32,528 nucleotides of DNA from Nitriliruptoraceae bacterium (GTDB lineage Bacteria > Actinomycetota > Nitriliruptoria > Nitriliruptorales > Nitriliruptoraceae), in assembly GCA_007121785.1 (NCBI GenBank), contig SKJX01000233.1, forward strand, positions 1-32,528, written 5' to 3'. The position numbers were made by a program, and so were the translations under genes. The notes under the pieces were generated by a model. The model was not told where the DNA came from. It ran no database searches and saw only the letters and a list, made by a program, of their open reading frames with translations. Each line of letters starts with the position of its first letter. Position 1 is the stretch's first letter. This document shows, one piece after another, positions 26,469 through 32,528 of the stretch.

Positions 26469-26510
26469 GTGGAGCAACAGCCGCACCCAGCCCCCGCAAC
26501 GCTCCACACA
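26469..26510. repeat. 42-bp direct repeat, copy 1
   Basis: Begins GTGGAGCAACAGCCGC and ends CGCAACGCTCCACACA. The ends GTGGAGC and GCTCCAC are inverted repeats, so the unit could fold or resemble a tiny mobile or REP-like element. It differs from copy 2 at one position only. Confidence 0.8.
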
Positions 26511-26539
26511 TCCCCGCCACGCGCACCCGACAGCGACCC

Positions 26540-26581
26540 GTGGAACAACAGCCGCACCCAGCCCCCGCAACGCTCCACACA
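26540..26581. repeat. 42-bp direct repeat, copy 2
   Basis: Identical to copy 1 except for one A for G at position 6 of the unit. The two copies are offset by 71 bases with an unrelated 29-base spacer. Confidence 0.8.
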
Positions 26582-26647
26582 CCCTGGGCCTCACGGGACG
26601 ATGCGGAGCTGCGCACGGTGGGGGAACCCCATCCCCACCGCAGACGG

Positions 26648-26679
26648 GTGTGGGGCGGGCCCGAAGGCCCGCCCCACAC
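26648..26679 (-). terminator. Perfect 14-bp hairpin terminator after the ProX-like gene
   Basis: GTGTGGGGCGGGCC (26648-26661) and GGCCCGCCCCACAC (26666-26679) are perfect complements around the loop CGAA. It lies 20 bases after the stop of the betaine-binding protein gene on the minus strand. No U-tract. Confidence 0.75.
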
Positions 26680-26698
26680 GCGTGCGATCGCTCGTCGA

Positions 26699-27694
26699 TC
26701 AGATCGAGAGGTCGGTGCCCTCGAGCCATGCTTCGACGATGTCGCGGTTGTCCTCGAGCCACGCACGAGCGCCCTCGAGCTCTTCGCCCTCCTCTTCGAG
26801 GACCTGGACGGTCAGCTCGGCGATGGTTTCGTTGTCGAACTGGAAGTTCTCGAGCGCCGCCGCAGCCTCCGGGTGGTCGTCACCGAAACCATCGCGCGCG
26901 AGCGCGTGGATCTGGTCCGGCTCACCGAGGGCGCCTTCGGGGTCCTCGAGGTCCTTGAGGTCGTACTCACCGTAGGCCGGGTGCGGGCGCCACAGCGTCA
27001 CGAGGATCGGCTCCTCGTTCTGGTAGGCCGCATCCAGCTCGCTGAGCATCGCCGGCGTGGAGCTCTCGACGAGCTCGTAGTTGTCGGCGAGGTCGTAGGT
27101 CGGGATGACCTCGTTCTGCGAAATGTCGGTGAGACCAGCGCCGGGCTCGATGCCGACGATGGTGCCGTCGAACAGGTCAGCGTGGTCGTTGAGGTCGGCG
27201 ATCGAGTCGACCTCGTCCACGTACGCCGGGACGGTCCAGGTCAACGGAGCCTCGTCGAGCCACTGACCCAGGTCCTCGACGTCGTCGCCGTACTGCTCCA
27301 TGTACTGGCTGTGGGTGTTGGGCAGCCAGGCGTCGAGGAACAGGTCCAGATCGCCGGTGGCGATCCCGTCGAACACGATCCCGGGGTCGAGCTGTTCCTG
27401 CTGGACGTCGTAGCCGTTCTCCTCGAGGATCACGTGCCAGAGGTTGGTGACGGCGATCGCCTCCTCCCACGGCATCCAACCGATGGAGACGGTCTCGCCT
27501 TCGCCGACCGCGGCGGCGTCATCCGCCTCGTCCTCGACCTCCTCTTCCTCTTCGACCTCTTCCTCCGGCTCATCGACCGGCTCCTCGTCGACCACCTCGT
27601 CCTCGGCGCAGGCGGCCAGGACGAGCGCAGCCGCGAGACCGCCGACGAGCAGCAGGTTTCGCTTCGGTGCACTCTTGTCGCGTAGGAACCTCAC
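26699..27694 (-). CDS. Glycine betaine-binding lipoprotein (OpuAC/ProX type)
   Basis: A 331-residue binding protein. The signal peptide ends in a lipobox LVLAAC, with the lipidated Cys near residue 29. Residues 31-60 are almost all Glu and Asp, an extreme acidic linker. The OpuAC domain begins VSIGWMPWEEAIAVTNLW, and LFLDAWLPNTHSQYM and ILVTLWRPHPAYGEYDL provide the Trp and His/Tyr residues expected for a betaine or proline-betaine cage. GTG 27694 follows AAGGAAGGTG by five bases. The 119-base gap from the permease gene contains a hairpin, unlike the overlap between the permease and ATPase genes. Confidence 0.93.
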   Translation of the reverse strand: MRFLRDKSAPKRNLLLVGGLAAALVLAACAEDEVVDEEPVDEPEEEVEEEEEVEDEADDAAAVGEGETVSIGWMPWEEAIAVTNLWHVILEENGYDVQQEQLDPGIVFDGIATGDLDLFLDAWLPNTHSQYMEQYGDDVEDLGQWLDEAPLTWTVPAYVDEVDSIADLNDHADLFDGTIVGIEPGAGLTDISQNEVIPTYDLADNYELVESSTPAMLSELDAAYQNEEPILVTLWRPHPAYGEYDLKDLEDPEGALGEPDQIHALARDGFGDDHPEAAAALENFQFDNETIAELTVQVLEEEGEELEGARAWLEDNRDIVEAWLEGTDLSI

Positions 27695-27725
27695 GGGTTC
27701 ACCTTCCTTCGGGGTCGTTCATATC

Positions 27726-27754
27726 CGGATCCGGTCGCATTCCGACCGGATCCG
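27726..27754 (-). other. Intercistronic hairpin between the ProW-like and ProX-like genes
   Basis: CGGATCCGGTCG (27726-27737) and CGACCGGATCCG (27743-27754) form a perfect 12-bp stem with a five-base loop. A second hairpin, GATCTCGA/TCGAGATC (27806-27826), sits over the stop codon of the permease gene. They may be processing or stabilising structures, or partial terminators, that set different levels of binding protein and permease. Confidence 0.55.
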
Positions 27755-27813
27755 CGGTCACCGTCGCCGCCGGGGCGAACCCGACGGTCACGGCAGGCTT
27801 GAGGTGATCTCGA

Positions 27814-28797
27814 TCAACTCGAGATCGACCGGTCACGATCATCGGAGGTCGCCTGGTCGGATCCCTCGGAGTCGTCCGTGTCGTCGCTCTGGCTGAGGCT
27901 GGCCTCGTCCGTGCTCGCCTTGGCTGCGGAGCGGCGGCGACCCCGCCCTTCACGGCCGAACGCGGCCGTGACGCGGTCCAGGTAGATCGCCAGGATGACC
28001 ACGCCGATACCGCCTTCGATGCCCATGCCGATGTTCATCCCGGTGACGGCCCGCACGACGGTCGCACCCAGACCGGGAGCACCGCCGAGCCCGGCGATGA
28101 CCACCATGGACAGCGACAGCATGATCACCTGGTTGACACCGGCCATGATCGACGCCCGCGCCAACGGCAGCTGCACGCCGGTGAGGACCTCGCGGGGTCG
28201 TGCACCGAACGCGTTCGCGGCTTCGACCACCTCCTTGTCCACCTGGCGGATGCCCAGCTCGGTCAGCCGGACCGCCGGTGGCATCGCGAAGATCAACGCC
28301 GACATGACCCCGGGAACGCGGCCGATGCGGAAGAAGACGACCGCGAGCAGCAGGTAGACGAACGACGGCATCGTCTGCATGAAGTCGAGCACCGGCTTGA
28401 TGGCGACGCTGACCTTCTCGTTGCGCGCCGCCCAGATCCCGAGCGGGATCCCGATCAGCACGGCCAACACCGTCGCGACCAGCACCAGCGCGAGGGTCTG
28501 CATCGCCTCCGGGAACCGTCCCATGCTCTCCAGGAGTAGGAACGTCAGGACGGTGAACAGCGGCAGTCCCCAGGACCGGGTGGCCACGAACGCCAACAAC
28601 GTGAACAGCGCGATCAGCACGTACGGGGACGGTGTGGTCAGCAGCCACTCAGCCACGTCCACGATGCCGCCCACCCCACCACGGATGCCGGTGAACAGCC
28701 AGCCGAGGCGATCGGTGAGCCAGTCGATGACGGCTTCCGCGCCGTCGCCGATCGGTAACTCCGGCAGGACGTTCTGAGCGAGGGTGATCTCACGCAT
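27814..28797 (-). CDS. Glycine betaine ABC transporter permease (OpuAB/ProW type)
   Basis: A 327-residue permease. After a hydrophilic and amphipathic N-terminus of about 60 residues, six to seven hydrophobic segments follow. IKPVLDFMQTMPSFVYLLL and the EAA loop EAANAFGARPREVLTGVQLP are typical of ProW/OpuAB. The C-terminal 40 residues are a polar tail rich in Asp, Ser and Arg, probably cytoplasmic. The ATG at 28797 follows AGGAGGT and overlaps the end of the ATPase gene by eight bases. Confidence 0.93.
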   Translation of the reverse strand: MREITLAQNVLPELPIGDGAEAVIDWLTDRLGWLFTGIRGGVGGIVDVAEWLLTTPSPYVLIALFTLLAFVATRSWGLPLFTVLTFLLLESMGRFPEAMQTLALVLVATVLAVLIGIPLGIWAARNEKVSVAIKPVLDFMQTMPSFVYLLLAVVFFRIGRVPGVMSALIFAMPPAVRLTELGIRQVDKEVVEAANAFGARPREVLTGVQLPLARASIMAGVNQVIMLSLSMVVIAGLGGAPGLGATVVRAVTGMNIGMGIEGGIGVVILAIYLDRVTAAFGREGRGRRRSAAKASTDEASLSQSDDTDDSEGSDQATSDDRDRSISS

Positions 28798-29986
28798 CGA
28801 CCTCGACCTCCTCGCTCGACAGGGCGGCGAGCAACCGCGCTCGGGGCACCACACCGAACAGTTGACCGGTGTCGTCGGTCACCGCGATGGGGACCGTGGA
28901 GTTGGCGGCCATCCCGGCAAGGTCGGCCAGGGGCGTGTCGTGCCGGGCCGTGGCGTAGTCCTGGGTCAGCAGATCCGCGATGGAGGTCGCCCCCGAGCGC
29001 AGCCCGCTGGCGAGCCGGTCATCGCGCGCCACACCCAGGATGCGCTTGTCGCGATCGACCACGTACGCGCCGCTGAACTCCTGCTCGTCGAGCCAGTCCA
29101 GCACCGTGCGCGGCTTGTCGCCGGGTGAGAAGGTCCGCCGGACCGCACGCATGGTCTGCTCCGCGGTCAGCACCCGGGAGCGATCGACGTCGGAGACGAA
29201 GTCCGCCACGTAGTCGTCGGCTGGGTTGGCGATGATCTCCGGTCCGGTCCCGACCTGGACTACCCGACCGTCCTTGAGGACGCAGATCCGGTCGCCGAGC
29301 CGCATGGCCTCGTTGAGGTCGTGGGTGATGAAGACGATCGTGCGGCTCAGCTCCGACTGCAAGGTCGCGAGCAGGTCCTGCATGTCACGTCGGATCAGGG
29401 GGTCGAGGGCACTGAACGGCTCGTCCATCAGCATGATGTCGGCCTTGGTGGCCAACCCTCGGGCCAGCCCGACCCGCTGCTGCATCCCGCCGGAGAGCTC
29501 GTTGGGGTACGCGTCGACCCGGTCACCGAGGCCGACCGTCTCCAAGGCTTCCAGGGCACGGGTGCGGCGTTCGTCCTCCTCGACCCCCTGCACCTTGAGG
29601 CCGTACGCCGCGTTCTCCCCCACCGTGCGGTGCGGGAAGAGGGCGAAGTGCTGGAAGACCATGGACAGCTTGCGTTGCCGGACCGAGCGCAACGCTGCAG
29701 GGTCGAGTTCATCGATGTGCTCGCCGTCGAGTTCCACCGTCCCCGCGGTCGGCTCGATCAGGCGGTTGAGCATCCGGATCACGGTCGACTTGCCCGATCC
29801 CGACAGGCCCATGATGACGAACAGCTCGCCTTCCTCGATCTCCAGGTCGACCTCGGCGACGGCCAGCAGTTGCCCGGTCGCTTCCAGGATCTCCGCCCGG
29901 GAGCGCCCCTGCTTCATGAGCTCGAGGGCGTGCTTCGGCCGCGAACCGAACACCTTGGTCAGTTCGCTGACACGGAGTTTGCTCAT
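28790..29986 (-). CDS. Glycine betaine ABC transporter ATPase with CBS domains (OpuAA/ProV type)
   Basis: A 398-residue ATPase. The N-terminal ALELMKQGRSRAEILEATG is the extra helical segment specific to ProV/OpuAA. Walker A is GLSGSGKST (60-68), Walker B is IMLMDEPFSALDP, the signature is ELSGGMQQRVGLARGL, and VFITHDLNEAMRLGD contains the switch His. Two CBS motifs follow from about residue 280, with GAYVVDRDKRILGVA and VPIAVTDDTGQLFGVVP. It is the first gene of the minus-strand importer operon; a promoter in 29987-30227 is expected but I could not place it. Confidence 0.95.
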   Translation of the reverse strand: MSKLRVSELTKVFGSRPKHALELMKQGRSRAEILEATGQLLAVAEVDLEIEEGELFVIMGLSGSGKSTVIRMLNRLIEPTAGTVELDGEHIDELDPAALRSVRQRKLSMVFQHFALFPHRTVGENAAYGLKVQGVEEDERRTRALEALETVGLGDRVDAYPNELSGGMQQRVGLARGLATKADIMLMDEPFSALDPLIRRDMQDLLATLQSELSRTIVFITHDLNEAMRLGDRICVLKDGRVVQVGTGPEIIANPADDYVADFVSDVDRSRVLTAEQTMRAVRRTFSPGDKPRTVLDWLDEQEFSGAYVVDRDKRILGVARDDRLASGLRSGATSIADLLTQDYATARHDTPLADLAGMAANSTVPIAVTDDTGQLFGVVPRARLLAALSSEEVEVDA

Positions 29987-30227
29987 AGGTCACTCGCGGT
30001 CGGGTGATGGCCAACTCATCGGATCGCGCGTTGTCCGACACCCTGACGCTTCCACGATCACAAGGGCGGCCGAAGACAACGGCTTGGAACAGCCGATCGG
30101 GACCAGCAGGATGGGAGCAACACTCACCGTACGACCCGGGTCGTCGGAGGGCAAGCTCAGGCGACCACCGATCGCACCGGCAAGCACCCCCCGCGGCCAG
30201 GGGCCCCGCGCCATCAGCGCGACGGCC

Positions 30228-31046
30228 TCAACCCGAGGCGACCCCCGCCCGAAGCTCGCTGACCAGCGCGTGGACGCGGTCGGGCGCCCCGTCCGGGTCC
30301 CTCTCCCCCGCCGCGCGGATCACGGCCGAACCGACGATCACGCCGTCGGCGTAGCGTGCCACCTCGGCGGCCGATGCGCGGTCCTTGACGCCGATGCCGA
30401 CGGCGACGGGCAGGTCAGTGTGCTGACGGATCCGCGCGACCAGATCCCGCGTCACGTCACCCGAGATCGAGCGCACCCCGGTGACGCCGAGCAGGCCGGC
30501 GGCGTACACCCAACCGGACGAGACCTGCGCGATCGCGGCCAGCCGCTCGTCGGTGGACACCGACGAGGCCAGGAACACCGTCGCCAGCTCGCGACGCTCG
30601 GCCTCGGCCAGCCAGGGACCGGCCTCCGCGGCCGGCAGATCCGGCAGGATCACGCCGGAGAGGCCGGCGTCGGCACACTCGTCAGCGAACCGCGCGTAGC
30701 CACGCATGTCGGCGATCGTCACGTAGGTCATCGCCAGCCGGGGGACGTCGAGGTGGGCCAGATCCGCCACGAACGCCAGCTGCTCGCTGACGGACCGGCC
30801 GGCATCCAACACGTGCTGGTTGGCCGCCTGGATCGTCGGGCCGTCCATCATCGGGTCGGAGAACGGGATCCCGACCTCGATCACGTCCGCTCCCGCATCG
30901 ACCGCGGCCTCCATGCAGGCCCGGGAGGTGGCCGTGTCGGGGTAGGTCGCGGTGAGGTAGATCACCAGCGCTGCGCGGTCCTCGGCCTTCGCACGGTCGA
31001 ACGCGGCCTGGATCGCGGTCGGGCCGGCGGCATCGCTTCCGATCAT
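30228..31046 (-). CDS. trpA: Tryptophan synthase alpha chain
   Basis: TrpA cleaves indole-3-glycerol phosphate to indole and glyceraldehyde-3-phosphate and channels indole to TrpB. The 272-residue barrel has the catalytic Glu57 and Asp68 in VIEVGIPFSDPMMDGPTIQA, equivalent to Glu49 and Asp60 of Salmonella. GVILPDLP, GLLGVTGVR and PVAVGIGV form the phosphate-binding side. ATG 31046 overlaps the trpB stop (ATGA), so the two chains are coupled in translation. Confidence 0.97.
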   Translation of the reverse strand: MIGSDAAGPTAIQAAFDRAKAEDRAALVIYLTATYPDTATSRACMEAAVDAGADVIEVGIPFSDPMMDGPTIQAANQHVLDAGRSVSEQLAFVADLAHLDVPRLAMTYVTIADMRGYARFADECADAGLSGVILPDLPAAEAGPWLAEAERRELATVFLASSVSTDERLAAIAQVSSGWVYAAGLLGVTGVRSISGDVTRDLVARIRQHTDLPVAVGIGVKDRASAAEVARYADGVIVGSAVIRAAGERDPDGAPDRVHALVSELRAGVASG

Positions 31047-32296
31047 GCCTCGCCCTCACCGAACGCTTTGGCGACACCGACGTCGAACCCGGCCACCTCG
31101 AGCACCTCGTCGACGTCCTTGTCGCCGCGGCCGGACATGGTCAGCACGACGCGCGCGCCATCACCGAGCTCCGCGCGACCGTGGGCGAGCACCCACCCGA
31201 CCGCGTGGGCGGGCTCCAGCGCCGGGATGATGCCCTCGAGCTCGCAGGTGCGACGGAAGCCGTCCAGCGCCTCCTGGTCGGTCGCGGCGACGTAGGTGGC
31301 CCGGCCGCTGCGGGCGAGGAAGGCGTGTTCGGGGCCGACGCCCGGGTAGTCGAGCCCGGCTGACACCGAGTGCGCCGGCAGGACCTGCCCGTCGTCGTCG
31401 ATCAGCACGATCGAGCGTGACCCGTGGAGCACGGCTTCGCGCCCCTCGGAGATCGTGGCTGCCGACCGGCCGGACCCGACGCCCTCCCCGGCCGCCTCGA
31501 CGCCGATGAGCTTCACGCCGTCCACGTCGATCCACTCCGCGAACGAGCCGATCGCGTTCGATCCACCACCGACGCAGGCGATGACCGCGTCGGGCAGGCC
31601 ACCGGCCTGGAAGTCGAACTGCTGGGTGGACTCGACCGAGATGACCGACTGCAGTTCGCGCACGATCGACGGGAACGGGTGGGGACCCATGGCGGAGCCG
31701 ATGAGGTAGTGGGTGTCGTCGACGTTGCTGACCCAGTCGCGCATCGCCTCGTTGATCGCGTCCTTGAGCGTGCGCGTACCACTGTCGACCGGCACCACTT
31801 CCGCGCCGAGAAGCTGCATCCGCACGACGTTGAGCCGCTGGCGGCGGACGTCCTCCGCCCCCATGTACACGGTGCAGTCCAGCCCGAACAGCGCCGCCGC
31901 GGTCGCGGTCGCCACACCATGCTGTCCAGCGCCGGTCTCCGCGATCACCCGGGGCTTGCCCATGCGCTGGGTCAGCAGCGCCTGCCCGACGACGTTGTTG
32001 AGCTTGTGGGAGCCGGTGTGCGCGAGGTCCTCGCGTTTGAGCCACACCTCCACCCCGGCGACCTCCGACAGACGCTCCGCGCGGTACAGCGGCGTGGGCC
32101 GACCGCCGTAGTCACGTCGCAGCCGGTCGAGCTGCTCAGCGAACGCCCCGTCCTTCTGCGCGGCGCGCCACGCGTCCGCCAGTTGCGCCAGGGCGCCGGA
32201 CAGCGCCTCCGGGACGAAGCTGCCCCCGAAGGCACCGAAGTAGCCCTCGCGGACCGCTTCCTCGGACGGGGCGGTCGGATCGGTGAGGCGGCTCAT
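31043..32296 (-). CDS. trpB: Tryptophan synthase beta chain
   Basis: TrpB condenses indole with serine using PLP. The 417-residue protein has GYFGAFGGSFVPEAL at the start, the PLP lysine Lys98 in HTGSHKLNN, ETGAGQHG with the catalytic Glu, CVGGGSNAIG for PLP phosphate, and LTMSGRGDKD near the C-terminus. ATG 32296 follows GGAGG by five bases; the upstream in-frame stretch to 32428 is not TrpB-like. It is followed by trpA with a four-base overlap. Confidence 0.97.
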   Translation of the reverse strand: MSRLTDPTAPSEEAVREGYFGAFGGSFVPEALSGALAQLADAWRAAQKDGAFAEQLDRLRRDYGGRPTPLYRAERLSEVAGVEVWLKREDLAHTGSHKLNNVVGQALLTQRMGKPRVIAETGAGQHGVATATAAALFGLDCTVYMGAEDVRRQRLNVVRMQLLGAEVVPVDSGTRTLKDAINEAMRDWVSNVDDTHYLIGSAMGPHPFPSIVRELQSVISVESTQQFDFQAGGLPDAVIACVGGGSNAIGSFAEWIDVDGVKLIGVEAAGEGVGSGRSAATISEGREAVLHGSRSIVLIDDDGQVLPAHSVSAGLDYPGVGPEHAFLARSGRATYVAATDQEALDGFRRTCELEGIIPALEPAHAVGWVLAHGRAELGDGARVVLTMSGRGDKDVDEVLEVAGFDVGVAKAFGEGEA

Positions 32297-32372
32297 GCGT
32301 GCCTCCAGCGTCGGCGGGGAGGGTCGGGACGGGGCGTCGAGGTGGAACGGAGACCGCGCGGTGCGGCGCCGG

Positions 32373-32528
32373 TCATGTGGACGTCGAGCTGGGTGCGCGT
32401 CCGGCGGCGACCAACGCCGCGACCGCACCCGTCGGGTCGTCGGCGCGGACCAGCGACTCGCCGACCAGCACGGCGTCCGCGCCGTCCGCGGCGGCGCGCG
32501 CGACGTCGACCGGTTGGCCGATCCCCGA
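32373..32528 (-). CDS. trpC: Indole-3-glycerol phosphate synthase, C-terminal end (cut by window edge)
   Basis: The last 51 codons. SGIGQPVDVARAAADGADA and VLVGESLVRADDPTGAVAAL match the final barrel strands and phosphate-binding end of TrpC. The stop lies 76 bases upstream of trpB. The enzyme makes the substrate of TrpA, so trpC-trpB-trpA form one operon. Confidence 0.92.
   Translation of the reverse strand, partial: SGIGQPVDVARAAADGADAVLVGESLVRADDPTGAVAALVAAGRAPSSTST

Noticed and set aside
26469-26581. Two repeats with a 29-base spacer, like a minimal CRISPR array
   Set aside because: Only two units, 42 bases long, with inverted ends and no cas genes in the window.
30170-30227. Terminator after trpA
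   Set aside because: Only short, imperfect GC-rich stems are present; none is convincing.
29226-31295. 689-residue plus-strand ORF
   Set aside because: It spans antisense to the ProV-like gene, the intergenic gap and trpA, with no protein-like domains.

Overview
The window is high-GC DNA with strong G/C preference at third codon positions, dense four-base stop/start overlaps, GTG starts and a PdtaR-type ANTAR response regulator. All of this points to an actinobacterium. The gene order trpC-trpB-trpA ... pdtaR ... polA ... rpsA-coaE-uvrB, all on the minus strand, matches the order I know from Mycobacterium tuberculosis (roughly Rv1611 to Rv1633). Two osmolyte importers and very acidic lipoprotein linkers suggest a salt-adapted lineage; a deep-branching group such as Nitriliruptoria would fit, but this is inference and there is no rRNA here to settle it.

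Layout from left to right. 1-430: start of uvrB (minus, cut by the edge). 687-2925: coaE and rpsA (minus). 3145-4226: tag and a small unknown gene (plus). 4412-8688: a FAD-less xanthine-dehydrogenase-like iron-sulfur/molybdopterin fusion and an NCS2 permease (minus), a purine uptake and oxidation pair. 8689-9809: gene-poor stretch with weak, apparently frameshifted reading frames. 9810-16306: eight-gene PTS operon (minus) in the order EIIC, EIIB, EIIA, SIS sugar isomerase, DasR-like GntR regulator, HAD phosphatase, HPr, EI. 16388-16518: cluster of four DasR-like operator sites. 16646-17021: a broken, truncated nagA (plus), divergent from the operon. 17170-19842: polA (minus). 19973-20809: thioredoxin-TPR co-chaperone (plus). 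21065-22014: pdtaR and a coiled-coil gene (minus). 22240-22323: tRNA-Leu(CAA) (minus). 22617-26347: four-gene OpuB/OpuC-type osmoprotectant importer (plus). 26348-26698: convergent intergenic region with two perfect hairpins and a 42-bp direct repeat. 26699-29986: ProVWX/OpuA-type betaine importer (minus). 30228-32528: trpA, trpB and the 3' end of trpC (minus).

How the parts work together. The conserved housekeeping backbone (tryptophan synthesis, PolA, S1, CoA synthesis, UvrB, PdtaR) is interrupted by accessory blocks. The PTS block carries its own general phosphotransferases (EI and HPr), so it encodes a full phosphorelay from phosphoenolpyruvate to the incoming sugar. Its regulator resembles DasR/NagR, and the control region carries matching operators shared with a decayed nagA. 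This suggests an amino-sugar-related regulon that has lost or replaced its deacetylase at this site. The two betaine-family importers face each other and are insulated by separate terminator hairpins.

The most notable observations are the complete PTS regulon with its operator array and dead nagA, two genes that appear to start at non-standard codons (AUC and CUG) behind good ribosome binding sites, the FAD-less xanthine dehydrogenase fusion, and the paired 42-bp repeats.
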